Shown piece by piece: positions 48,335 to 55,809 of a DNA stretch of 64,000 nucleotides (position 1 is the stretch's first letter; each line of letters begins with the position of its first letter). Source of the DNA: Miltoncostaea marina (GTDB lineage: Bacteria; Actinomycetota; Thermoleophilia; Miltoncostaeales; Miltoncostaeaceae); assembly GCF_018141525.1 (NCBI RefSeq), contig NZ_CP064655.1, forward strand, positions 868,001 to 932,000. Reading direction: 5' to 3'. Under the pieces are notes generated by a model. It had not been told where the DNA came from. It worked only from the letters and a program-made list of their open reading frames with translations, and ran no database searches. Both the position numbers and the translations under genes were made by a program.

Positions 48335-49653
48335 GCACCTCCGCCTCGCTGTCGTTCTCGGGGCTCGCCTCGGGCATCGACACCGCCGCGATCGTGGACG
48401 CGCTGATGAAGCTCGAGCGCATGCCGATCGACCGGGTCAAGGCCCAGAAGACCCAGCTCACCGCCAAGCAGGGCGTGGTCCAGGAGATCAACGGGCTGCT
48501 CGGCAAGCTGAAGGACGCCGCCGCCAAGCTCTCCGAGCCGGGCGCCCTGCAGGGCAAGACCGCGACCGCGGCCGACCCCACGGTGCTGTCGGCCTCCGCC
48601 GGCGCCGCCGCGGCGAAGGGCGTCTACAACGTCCAGGTCACGGCGCTCGCGCAGGCCCACACGATGGCCTCGGCGCCGGGCGTGGCCTTCACGGCCGGCC
48701 GCCAGCTCGACATCACCGCCGGCGGGGCCACGACCTCCGTGGCGATGGAGGCCGGGGACACCGTCCAGACGTTCGCCGACCGGGTCAACGCCGCCGATGA
48801 CCCTGGCGTGAGCGCCAGCGTGGTCAACGGGCGCCTCGTGCTCATCGCCCGGGAGAGCGGCACCGCGGGCGCGATCTCGGTGGGCGGCAGCGCGGCCGCC
48901 GACTTCGGCTTCACGACCACCCAGGCGGCGCAGGACGCGACCGCGACGATCAACGGCGTGGCCGTCACCAGCTCAGGGAACACGATCCAGGGCGCCATCA
49001 GCGGCGTGGACGTGGTGCTGGCCAAGGAGGGCACCACCACCGTCACGGTGGGGGCCGACCCGGCCGGCGCCGAGGCGACGGTCACGGCGTTCGTCGACGC
49101 CTACAACGCCCTGATCCGCAACGTCCGCCTGGCGACGAGCTACGACGCGGCCACGAAGACCGCGGGCACGCTGCAGGGCGACTCGTCGATCAGCTCGATG
49201 GGCGGCCAGATCCGCTCGATCGCGGGCGCGGCGGTGGCCGGCCTCGGCGGCGCGTACGACTCGCTCGCCCAGATCGGCATCACCTCGGCCCGCGACGGCA
49301 CGATGACGCTCGACGGGGCCAAGCTGCGCGCCGCCCTCGACGCCGACCCGGCGGCCGTCGCCGCCGTGCTCGGCCGCGAGGACGCGGTGGCCGGCGTCGG
49401 CGCCGGCGACGGCATCGCCCGCCAGATCCGGCACTTCGCCGACACCTTCTCGAGCCAGACGCTCTCGGAGCGCCTCACCGGGTTCACCGCCTCGCTCAAG
49501 CGGATGGACGACAAGATCGCGACGCTCGAGGACGTGATGACCGTGCGCGAGCAGCGGCTCAAGCAGCAGTTCGCGGCGATGGAGACCGCCGTCGCGCAGT
49601 TCCAGGCCCAGGGCGGCAACCTCGCGGCGCAGCTCGCGGGCCTCTCCGCCTGA
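48331..49653 (+). CDS. fliD: Flagellar filament cap FliD (hook-associated protein 2)
   Basis: A 440-residue FliD, which caps the filament and folds flagellin into place. N-terminal SFSGLASGIDTAAIVDALMK then LERMPIDRVKAQKTQLTAKQ is diagnostic; the C-terminal FliD_C domain includes VTAFVDAYNALIRNVRLATS, GALA-like QIGITSARDGTMTLDGAKLR and the closing coiled coil LKQQFAAMETAVAQFQAQGG. GTG 48331 overlaps the flaG stop. FliS and a FliT-like gene follow, giving the common fliD-fliS-fliT order. Confidence 0.95.
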   Translation: MSTSASLSFSGLASGIDTAAIVDALMKLERMPIDRVKAQKTQLTAKQGVVQEINGLLGKLKDAAAKLSEPGALQGKTATAADPTVLSASAGAAAAKGVYNVQVTALAQAHTMASAPGVAFTAGRQLDITAGGATTSVAMEAGDTVQTFADRVNAADDPGVSASVVNGRLVLIARESGTAGAISVGGSAAADFGFTTTQAAQDATATINGVAVTSSGNTIQGAISGVDVVLAKEGTTTVTVGADPAGAEATVTAFVDAYNALIRNVRLATSYDAATKTAGTLQGDSSISSMGGQIRSIAGAAVAGLGGAYDSLAQIGITSARDGTMTLDGAKLRAALDADPAAVAAVLGREDAVAGVGAGDGIARQIRHFADTFSSQTLSERLTGFTASLKRMDDKIATLEDVMTVREQRLKQQFAAMETAVAQFQAQGGNLAAQLAGLSA

Positions 49654-49717
49654 CCGGCCGCCCGGCGGCCCCGGACATGACCACCACCAGCAGCGCCATC
49701 GAGGGAGGGCACCCACC

Positions 49718-50134
49718 TTGCTGACCGAACTCCGTCAGTACCAGACCCACACCGCCCAGACGGCGACCCCGGGACAGCTCGTGGTCATGCTCTACGACGG
49801 CTTCCTGCGCTTCGCCGCCCAGGCCAGGGCGGCCCTCGGCCGCGACGACGTCGGCGAGGCGGGGGTGCGGCTCACGAAGGCCCAGGCCATCGTGACCGAG
49901 CTGCGCGCCACCCTCGACATGACCCAGGGCGAGGTCGCGGAGAACCTGGCCAGCCTCTACGGCTACGTCGGCGAGCGCCTGACCGCCGCCCGGCTCGACC
50001 GGGACGTGGCCGAGATCGACGAGGCCGTGCGCCACATGGCCGAGCTGCGCGCCGCCTGGGCCCAGATCGCCTCCTCGCCGAAGCCCCAGACGCAGCGCCG
50101 CGGCCCCGTGCTCGGCGTCAACCTTGCTGGCTGA
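49718..50134 (+). CDS. fliS: Flagellin export chaperone FliS
   Basis: A 138-residue FliS, which binds the C-terminus of flagellin and prevents early polymerisation. YQTHTAQTATPGQLVVMLYD is the family start, followed by GFLRFAAQARAALGRDDVGE and LTKAQAIVTELRATLDMTQG. The start appears to be TTG at 49718, eight bases after GAGGGAGGG; no ATG or GTG is well placed. Its end overlaps the FliT-like gene by 11 bases. A second FliS is encoded at 53328. Confidence 0.93.
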   Translation: MLTELRQYQTHTAQTATPGQLVVMLYDGFLRFAAQARAALGRDDVGEAGVRLTKAQAIVTELRATLDMTQGEVAENLASLYGYVGERLTAARLDRDVAEIDEAVRHMAELRAAWAQIASSPKPQTQRRGPVLGVNLAG

Positions 50135-50468
50135 CCTGCGCCGCCTGCGCGAGCTGCAGCTCGCGCAGGCCGACGCCCTCGGGCGGGGCGACCTCGCGCG
50201 GCTGGACGAGCTGCACGAGGAGCGCATGCGCCTGCAGGCCCGCATCGGCTCCGCGGGCGCCGCCGCCCTTCGCGGCGCCGACCTCGCCGAGGCGCGCGCG
50301 CTCGCGGACGCGCTGCGGCGCGGCCAGGCCGATCTGCTCGAGCGCGCCCGGGCCGCCCGCGAGGCGCTCGGCCGCGAGATCGCCGGCCTCGGCAACGGCC
50401 GCGCGGCGCTGGCCGGCTACCGTCCCGCGCCGGCCGCCAGCTCCCGCCTGCTCGACAGCGCGCGGTAG
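50124..50468 (+). CDS. FliT-like flagellar chaperone
   Basis: A 114-residue, wholly helical protein starting at TTG 50124 inside the end of fliS. LADLRRLRELQLAQADALGR, LDELHEERMRLQARIG and LADALRRGQADLLERARAAR form amphipathic helices like FliT or FlgN. Position directly after fliD-fliS points to FliT, the FliD chaperone, though similarity is to the general pattern only. The end of this flagellar block; a 164-base gap without a gene precedes glycogen phosphorylase. Confidence 0.68.
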   Translation: MLADLRRLRELQLAQADALGRGDLARLDELHEERMRLQARIGSAGAAALRGADLAEARALADALRRGQADLLERARAAREALGREIAGLGNGRAALAGYRPAPAASSRLLDSAR

Positions 50469-50632
50469 CGCGCCGCCCCCCGGCGGGAACCACCACGGCG
50501 ACGGGCCGCGGCGGCGACCCGCCTCGCCTATGATCCGCCGGTCCCGGAAGGGGCGGCGTCCACGCGCCGCCGTGTCGTCCCACGAGCCGACGCGGGCCCG
50601 GCCCAGGCCCGCCGACGGGAGGAGACCAGCGC

Positions 50633-53179
50633 ATGAAGGTCCACGAGGTCGACGTCCATCCGGCGCTCCCCGAGCGCCTGGCCTGGCTCGGGGAGATCGC
50701 CCGCAACGTGTGGTCCTCGTGGAGCCCCGAGGCGCGCGACCTGTTCGCGCGGCTCGACCCCGAGGCGTGGGAGCGCCTGGGCCAGAACCCGGTCGCGCTG
50801 CTGCGCGAGCTGCCGCAGGAGCGGCTCGACGCGGCGGCCGCCGACGAGAGCTTCGTCGCGATGGTGGGTCGCGTGGCGCGGCGCCTCGACGCCTACCTCG
50901 AGTCGCCGGGCTGGCTGGTGCCGGCCAACCCGGACGCGGAGGGCATGCGCGTCGGCTACTTCTCGCTGGAGTTCGGCCTCGACGCCGGCATCCCCCTCTA
51001 CTCCGGCGGGCTCGGCGTGCTGGCTGGCGACCACCTCAAGTCGGCGTCCGACATCGGCGTGCCGCTGGTGGGCGTGGGCCTGCTCTACCGCAGCGGCTAC
51101 TTCCGCCAGACGCTGGGGCCCGACGGCGGCCAGCGCGAGCGGTACCCCGACACCGACTGGGCCGACCTGCCGATCGCCGACCAGGCCGGGCCGGACGGGA
51201 CCCCCGTGGTGGTGGAGGTGCGGATCGGCGAGGAGACCGTCCGCGCGGCCCTGCGGCGCATCCAGGTGGGCCGGGTGCCGCTGCTGCTGCTCGACTCGGA
51301 CATCGAGGGCAACAGCCCCGCGGCGCGGGACATCACCAGCGTGCTCTACGGCGGCGACCGCGACCTGCGCATCCGCCAGGAGATCCTCCTCGGCGTGGGC
51401 GGCGTGCGCGCCCTCGAGCAGGCCGGGCTCGCGCCGACCGTCTTCCACATGAACGAGGGCCACTCCGCGCTGATCGCGCTGGAGCGCATCCGCTCCCTCA
51501 CCGCCGAGCGCGGCCTGAGCCTGGCCGAGGCCCGCGAGCGGGTGGTCGCCTCGACGGTCTTCACCACCCACACGCCCGTGCCGGCGGGCAACGAGATCTT
51601 CGACCCGGCGCTCGCCCGCGCCTACCTGGAGCCGCTGGCCGGGGAGGCGGGGATGAGCTGGGACGACCTCGCCGCGCTGGCGGCCTACCCCGAGGAGGGC
51701 GACGCCGCCTTCGGGATGACGCCGCTGGCGCTGCGCACCTCCGGCTTCGCCAACGGGGTCGCGGCGCTGCACGGCGACACCTCGCGGCGCATGTGGCGCG
51801 GCCTGTGGCCCGAGCTGCCGCTCGAGGAGGTGCCGATCACCAGCGTGACGAACGGCATCCACCCCTTCAGCTGGCTCAGCCGCGAGATGCACGAGCTGCT
51901 CGACACCTACATCGGCCCGTCGCTGCGCGAGCACCCCGAGGACCCCCGGGTGTGGGAGCGGGCCGACCGCATCCCCGCGGGGGAGCTGTGGCGGGTGCAC
52001 GAGCTGCGCCGGGAGCGGCTCGTGCTGTTCGCCCGCGAGCGCCTGCAGGAGCAGCTCGCGCGCCAGGGCTCGCGGCGGGTGGCCGCCCGCGCCGCCGCCG
52101 AGGCCCTGCGCCCCGACGCCCTCACGGTCTGCTTCGCCCGCCGCTTCGCGACCTACAAGCGCGCCGACCTGCTGTTCCGCGACCCCGAGCGCCTCGCCGC
52201 GCTGCTCGACGACGAGGACCGGCCGATCCAGTTCATCGTCGCCGGCAAGGCGCACCCGATGGACGGCCCCGGCAAGGACCTGCTGCGCAGCGTGGTGCAG
52301 GAGTCGCACCGGCCGCGGCTGCGCAACCGGGTGGTCTTCCTGGAGGACTACGACATGCACGTGGCGCGCTACCTCGTGCAGGGGGCCGACGTCTGGCTCA
52401 ACGTGCCGCGCCGGCCGCTCGAGGCTTCGGGCACCAGCGGCATGAAGGCGGCGGTCAACGGCGCGCTCAACCTGTCAGTGCTCGACGGCTGGTGGGCCGA
52501 GGGCTACTCGCCCGACTGCGGCTGGGCGATCGGCAGCGGCGAGACCTACGACGACCCCGAGGAGAACGACGCGGTCGAGGCCGAGGCGCTCTACACGCTG
52601 CTGGAGCGCGAGGTGATCCCGGCCTTCTTCACCCGGGACCCCTCCGACCGGCCGCGCGACTGGACCGCCATGATGACCGCGTCGATCCGCCGCGCGGGCG
52701 CGACGTTCAGCACCGGGCGGATGGTGCGCGAGTACGCCGAGCGGGCCTACATCCCGGCCCACCGGTCGGCGGTCGCCCTGGCGGCCGGCGACGGCGCCCT
52801 CACGCGGCGGCTCGCCGACTGGCGCGAGCGCCTGCGGGCGGCCTGGCCGGAGGTGGCGGTGCGCTCCTCGCTGCAGGCCGGCGGCGTGGTGCCGGTCGGG
52901 TCCGAGCTCGCGGTGGAGGTCGTCGCGACGCTCGGCGCGCTGTCGATCGACGACGTCTGCGTGGAGGTGGTCGCCGGCCACGCCGACGGCCACGGCGGCA
53001 TCGTGCCGCGCCGGGTGGTGCCCGCCATCCACGAGGGCGGCGCCGGCGGCGAGCACCGCTTCCGCGCCCTCGTGCCGGCCGCCGAGAGCGGCCGGCTGGC
53101 CTGCGCCGCGCGCGTCGTGCCGCGGCGCCCGGACGGCGGGGGCGCCGAGCCGGGCTTCCTGGTGGCCTGGGAGCACTGA
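50633..53179 (+). CDS. glgP: Alpha-glucan (glycogen) phosphorylase
   Basis: An 848-residue GT35 phosphorylase of the DUF3417-bearing type found in Actinobacteria, releasing glucose 1-phosphate from glycogen or maltodextrin. The N-terminal DUF3417 starts HPALPERLAWLGEIARNVWS. The catalytic part shows VGYFSLEFGLDAGIPLYSGG, VFHMNEGHSALIALERIRSL, FARRFATYKRADLLFRDPER and PLEASGTSGMKAAVNGALNL with the PLP lysine. ATG 50633 follows GGGAGGAGACCAGC. A TATGAT at 50529-50534 may be its -10. The gene lies between two flagellar blocks and ends in a strong hairpin. Its presence indicates glycogen use, perhaps to fuel motility (inference). Confidence 0.95.
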   Translation: MKVHEVDVHPALPERLAWLGEIARNVWSSWSPEARDLFARLDPEAWERLGQNPVALLRELPQERLDAAAADESFVAMVGRVARRLDAYLESPGWLVPANPDAEGMRVGYFSLEFGLDAGIPLYSGGLGVLAGDHLKSASDIGVPLVGVGLLYRSGYFRQTLGPDGGQRERYPDTDWADLPIADQAGPDGTPVVVEVRIGEETVRAALRRIQVGRVPLLLLDSDIEGNSPAARDITSVLYGGDRDLRIRQEILLGVGGVRALEQAGLAPTVFHMNEGHSALIALERIRSLTAERGLSLAEARERVVASTVFTTHTPVPAGNEIFDPALARAYLEPLAGEAGMSWDDLAALAAYPEEGDAAFGMTPLALRTSGFANGVAALHGDTSRRMWRGLWPELPLEEVPITSVTNGIHPFSWLSREMHELLDTYIGPSLREHPEDPRVWERADRIPAGELWRVHELRRERLVLFARERLQEQLARQGSRRVAARAAAEALRPDALTVCFARRFATYKRADLLFRDPERLAALLDDEDRPIQFIVAGKAHPMDGPGKDLLRSVVQESHRPRLRNRVVFLEDYDMHVARYLVQGADVWLNVPRRPLEASGTSGMKAAVNGALNLSVLDGWWAEGYSPDCGWAIGSGETYDDPEENDAVEAEALYTLLEREVIPAFFTRDPSDRPRDWTAMMTASIRRAGATFSTGRMVREYAERAYIPAHRSAVALAAGDGALTRRLADWRERLRAAWPEVAVRSSLQAGGVVPVGSELAVEVVATLGALSIDDVCVEVVAGHADGHGGIVPRRVVPAIHEGGAGGEHRFRALVPAAESGRLACAARVVPRRPDGGGAEPGFLVAWEH

Positions 53180-53187
53180 CCCGCCGG

Positions 53188-53217
53188 GCCCGTCCGGCCG
53201 GATCGCGCCGGACGGGC
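53188..53217 (+). terminator. Terminator of glycogen phosphorylase gene
   Basis: GCCCGTCCGGC pairs with GCCGGACGGGC around CGGATCGC, beginning nine bases after the stop. The next promoter starts at the base after the stem. Confidence 0.78.
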
Positions 53218-53245
53218 TCAAGGACGGGGGCATCGGGGTCGAGAA
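53218..53245 (+). promoter_or_regulatory. Possible sigma-28-type promoter before fliS2
   Basis: TCAAG (53218-53222), 15 bases, then GTCGAGAA (53238-53245), matching six of eight -10 positions. It lies directly after the glgP terminator and would drive fliS2, the HDOD gene and the flgB operon. Confidence 0.5.
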
Positions 53246-53281
53246 GAGGGGGGCCGGCACGGGAGCGACGCCGGCGCACCA

Positions 53282-53295
53282 GGGGACGGAACCCC
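53282..53295 (+). promoter_or_regulatory. GGA hairpin in the fliS2 leader (possible CsrA site)
   Basis: GGGG pairs with CCCC around the six-base loop ACGGAA; the outer stem GGCGC (53273-53277) with GCGCC (53296-53300) extends it with an unpaired ACCA. GGA in a hexaloop suits CsrA. It is 28 bases before the start codon. Confidence 0.42.
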
Positions 53296-53327
53296 GCGCC
53301 ATCAATCTCCTCGACCGAGAGGTCCCG

Positions 53328-53714
53328 ATGACCCCTTCACCGTCCCCTGAGCAGGTGCTGTCCGCGTCGCCGGAGGGCCTGGTGCTCATGCTCTTCGAGG
53401 GCGCCCTGCGCTTCGGCGCCGAGGCCCGCGAGGCCGCGCTGCGCGGCGACCGCGGCGAGACGGCCCGGCTCACCGGCCGCGTGCGCGCGATCGTGGAGGA
53501 GCTCGACCGGGGCCTCGACCCGGCGGCCGGCTCCATCGCCCGCCACCTCGGCTCCATCTACGAGTACGTGCTGCGCCGCCTCGACCCTGAGACGGTCGAC
53601 GCCCGGACGCTCGGCGAGGTGATCGACGACCTCGGCGTGCTGTGCGATGCCTGGACCGCGCTGGTCGCCGAGCGGGCGGCCGAGGGGGAGACGCTCGCCC
53701 CGGCGCTGGCCTAG
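53328..53714 (+). CDS. FliS paralogue
   Basis: A 128-residue FliS-like protein: LSASPEGLVLMLFEGALRFG, AALRGDRGETARLTGRVRAI, VEELDRGLDPAAGSIARHLG and SIYEYVLRRLDPETV follow the FliS helix pattern, but it is diverged from the copy at 49718. Two flagellins and two FliS proteins invite pairing, although it might serve another export substrate. ATG 53328 follows GAGAGGTCCCG. It starts a run of genes leading into flgB with no strong terminator, so it may share their transcript. Confidence 0.8.
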   Translation: MTPSPSPEQVLSASPEGLVLMLFEGALRFGAEAREAALRGDRGETARLTGRVRAIVEELDRGLDPAAGSIARHLGSIYEYVLRRLDPETVDARTLGEVIDDLGVLCDAWTALVAERAAEGETLAPALA

Positions 53715-53738
53715 CGGCACGGCCGGGCGGGGGCGCGC

Positions 53739-54593
53739 ATGAGCACGATCACACGGCTCACCGTGGAGGAGGTCGCCGCGGCGGTGGCCGGCCTGCCGCC
53801 GATGCCGTCGAGCGTCGCGGAGGTCGTCGCCGCGTGCGACGACCCGGCGATGACGGTGGGCGCGCTCACCCAGGCGGTGCTGCGCGATCAGGGGCTCACC
53901 GCGGCCATCCTCAAGCTCGCCAACTCGTCCTTCTACGGCCACCGGCGCCGGGTCACCACCGCCAGCGAGGCGGTGGTGCTGCTCGGCTTCTCGGCGGTGA
54001 AGAGCCTCGCCGTCTCGAGCCACGGCTCGCGGGTGATGAGCGCGCCGCTGCCGGCCTACGGGCTGAGCCGCGGCGAGCTGTGGCGCCACTCGCTGGCCGT
54101 CGCCTTCGCCGCCCGCCGGCTGGCCGTCGAGGTGCAGCTCGCCCCGGTGGAGCAGGCGTTCGTGGCCGGGCTGCTGCACGACATCGGCAAGACCGTCCTG
54201 GCCGGCCACATGGAGCACGCCTTCGAGGAGGTCAGCCGCACCGCCGAGGAGCACGGGCTTCCCGTGCACGAGGTGGAGCGGCGCCTGCTGGGCTTCGACC
54301 ACGCCGAGCTCGGCGCCCGGATCGGGGCCTCCTGGGGGTTCCCGCCCGAGCTGGAGGAGGCGATCCGCCACCACCACTCGCCCGGCCTGGCGCGCCTCGA
54401 GCCGCGCCTGTCGCACTGCGTCCACGTCGCCGACGCCGGCTGCATGATGCTCGGCGTCGGCCTGGGCGCGGGGGCGGTGCCGGGCGCGATCGACCCCGGC
54501 TCGGCGGAGGCGCTCGGCCTCGGCGCCGGGCGGCTCGCGGCGCTCATGGAGGAGATCGAGCCGATGCTGGCCGACGTGGGAGGCGTGCTCTGA
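53739..54593 (+). CDS. HDOD-domain signalling protein
   Basis: A 284-residue protein. Residues 15-215 match the HDOD domain: LPPMPSSVAEVVAACDDPAM, LRDQGLTAAILKLANSSFYG, VTTASEAVVLLGFSAVKSLA, FVAGLLHDIGKTVLAGHMEH (with the HD pair retained) and WGFPPELEEAIRHHHSP. HDOD proteins take part in signalling and motility control, usually without proven catalysis; here the HDIGK metal motif looks intact. Its stop overlaps the flgB start (TGATG), so expression is tied to basal-body assembly. The lineage-specific role is unknown. Confidence 0.88.
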   Translation: MSTITRLTVEEVAAAVAGLPPMPSSVAEVVAACDDPAMTVGALTQAVLRDQGLTAAILKLANSSFYGHRRRVTTASEAVVLLGFSAVKSLAVSSHGSRVMSAPLPAYGLSRGELWRHSLAVAFAARRLAVEVQLAPVEQAFVAGLLHDIGKTVLAGHMEHAFEEVSRTAEEHGLPVHEVERRLLGFDHAELGARIGASWGFPPELEEAIRHHHSPGLARLEPRLSHCVHVADAGCMMLGVGLGAGAVPGAIDPGSAEALGLGAGRLAALMEEIEPMLADVGGVL

Positions 54594-55000
54594 TGTTCTT
54601 CGGCGACCTCACGACAGAGGTGCTCACCGCCGCCGCGCGCGGCTACGATGCCCGGCACACGGCGCTCGCGAGCAACATCGCGAACGCCGAGACCCCGGGC
54701 TACAAGCGCATCGAGGTGCAGTTCGAGTCGGCGCTCGCGAAGGCGGTCGAGGACGACCGCTCGCGCATGGGCCGCGGCCCGGCGACCTCGCTGCCCTCGC
54801 CCTTCGCGCAGGGCGACGCGGTGGAGTCCTCGCGACCGGCCGTCTCGTCGTCCGGCACCACGATGCGGGTGGACGGCTCGAACGTCGACCCCGACGCCGA
54901 GATGGCCGAGCTCGCCGCCAACCAGCTCGCCCACCAGACGGTCGTGGCGATGCTGGACAAGCGCTTCACCCAGTTCCGCATGGCCGTGACCGGCCGGTAG
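54593..55000 (+). CDS. flgB: Flagellar rod protein FlgB
   Basis: A 135-residue FlgB, a proximal rod component secreted through the flagellar export gate. ARHTALASNIANAETPGYKR is the rod signature; the C-terminal ELAANQLAHQTVVAMLDKRF is the paired helix. The start overlaps the HDOD stop. First gene of the flgB-flgC-fliE-fliF-fliG-fliH-fliI order seen in many bacteria. Confidence 0.93.
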   Translation: MFFGDLTTEVLTAAARGYDARHTALASNIANAETPGYKRIEVQFESALAKAVEDDRSRMGRGPATSLPSPFAQGDAVESSRPAVSSSGTTMRVDGSNVDPDAEMAELAANQLAHQTVVAMLDKRFTQFRMAVTGR

Positions 55001-55024
55001 CCCCCACACCAGAGGAGCTCACAG

Positions 55025-55465
55025 ATGAGCATGTTCCCCGCGCTGGGCATCAGCGCGACCGGCCTCACGGCCGAGCGCCTCCGCATGGACGTGATCGCCA
55101 GCAACCTGGCCAACGCCGACAGCACGAACGGCGTGGGCGACGCCTACCGGCGCAAGGTCGTGTCGACCGCCCCCGCCTCCGGCGAGCGGTTCACGCTGCC
55201 GGCGGGCGTCGGCGGGGCCGCGGGCGGGGCCGCCGCCCAGGGCGTGGCCGTCACCGGGATCACGGAGGACCCCACGCCGCTGCGGCGGGTCTACGAGCCC
55301 GGCCACCCCGAGGCGGACGCCGACGGCTACGTCACCCGGCCCAACGTGGACGCCGTCACCGAGATGGTGGACATGGTCGCCGCCACGCGCGCCTTCCAGG
55401 CCAACGTGACGGCCTTCGAGGCCACGAAGTCCATGCACCGCGACGCGCTGAGGATCATCCAGTGA
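55025..55465 (+). CDS. flgC: Flagellar rod protein FlgC
   Basis: A 146-residue FlgC, a proximal rod subunit. GISATGLTAERLRMDVIASN then LANADSTNGVGDAYRRKVV is the N-terminal signature, and YVTRPNVDAVTEMVDMVAAT with RAFQANVTAFEATKSMHRDA the C-terminal one. AGAGGAGC lies before ATG 55025. The stop overlaps the fliE GTG by four bases. Confidence 0.94.
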   Translation: MSMFPALGISATGLTAERLRMDVIASNLANADSTNGVGDAYRRKVVSTAPASGERFTLPAGVGGAAGGAAAQGVAVTGITEDPTPLRRVYEPGHPEADADGYVTRPNVDAVTEMVDMVAATRAFQANVTAFEATKSMHRDALRIIQ

Positions 55466-55794
55466 CCCCGCTGCCGCCCATCGGGGCCGTGCCCGCGATG
55501 CCGTTCGGCCCGCTGGGCGCGGGCGCCGCGTCGGGGCTGGGCGCCGCCGCCGAGGCCCGCGCGCCGGGGGGCGCCGACGCCGGCTTCGGCGACATGCTCA
55601 CGAAAGCGGTCGCGGGGCTCAACTCGCAGATGGTGGGTTCCGAGAGGCTCTCCGAGCAGGCGGCGGTGGGGAAGGCCGACACGACCGAGGCCCTCGTGGC
55701 CGTCGAGCAGGCCGACCTGATGTTCACCACCGCCGTGCAGGTCCGCAACAAGCTCGTCGAGGGCTGGCAGGAGCTCAGCCGGATGCAGGTCTAG
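55462..55794 (+). CDS. fliE: Flagellar hook-basal body protein FliE
   Basis: A 110-residue FliE, which joins the MS ring to the rod. After a Pro/Gly/Ala-rich start, the conserved part is FGDMLTKAVAGLNSQMVGSE, then TTEALVAVEQADLMFTTAVQ and VRNKLVEGWQELSRMQV. GTG 55462 overlaps flgC (GTGA). The length is normal for the family. Confidence 0.92.
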   Translation: MTPLPPIGAVPAMPFGPLGAGAASGLGAAAEARAPGGADAGFGDMLTKAVAGLNSQMVGSERLSEQAAVGKADTTEALVAVEQADLMFTTAVQVRNKLVEGWQELSRMQV

Positions 55795-55809
55795 GAGGGA
55801 TAGGGCGCC

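Noticed and set aside
53246-53327. Cyclic-di-GMP riboswitch before fliS2
   Set aside because: Conserved aptamer stretches could not be found; only general stems and a GGA loop are visible.
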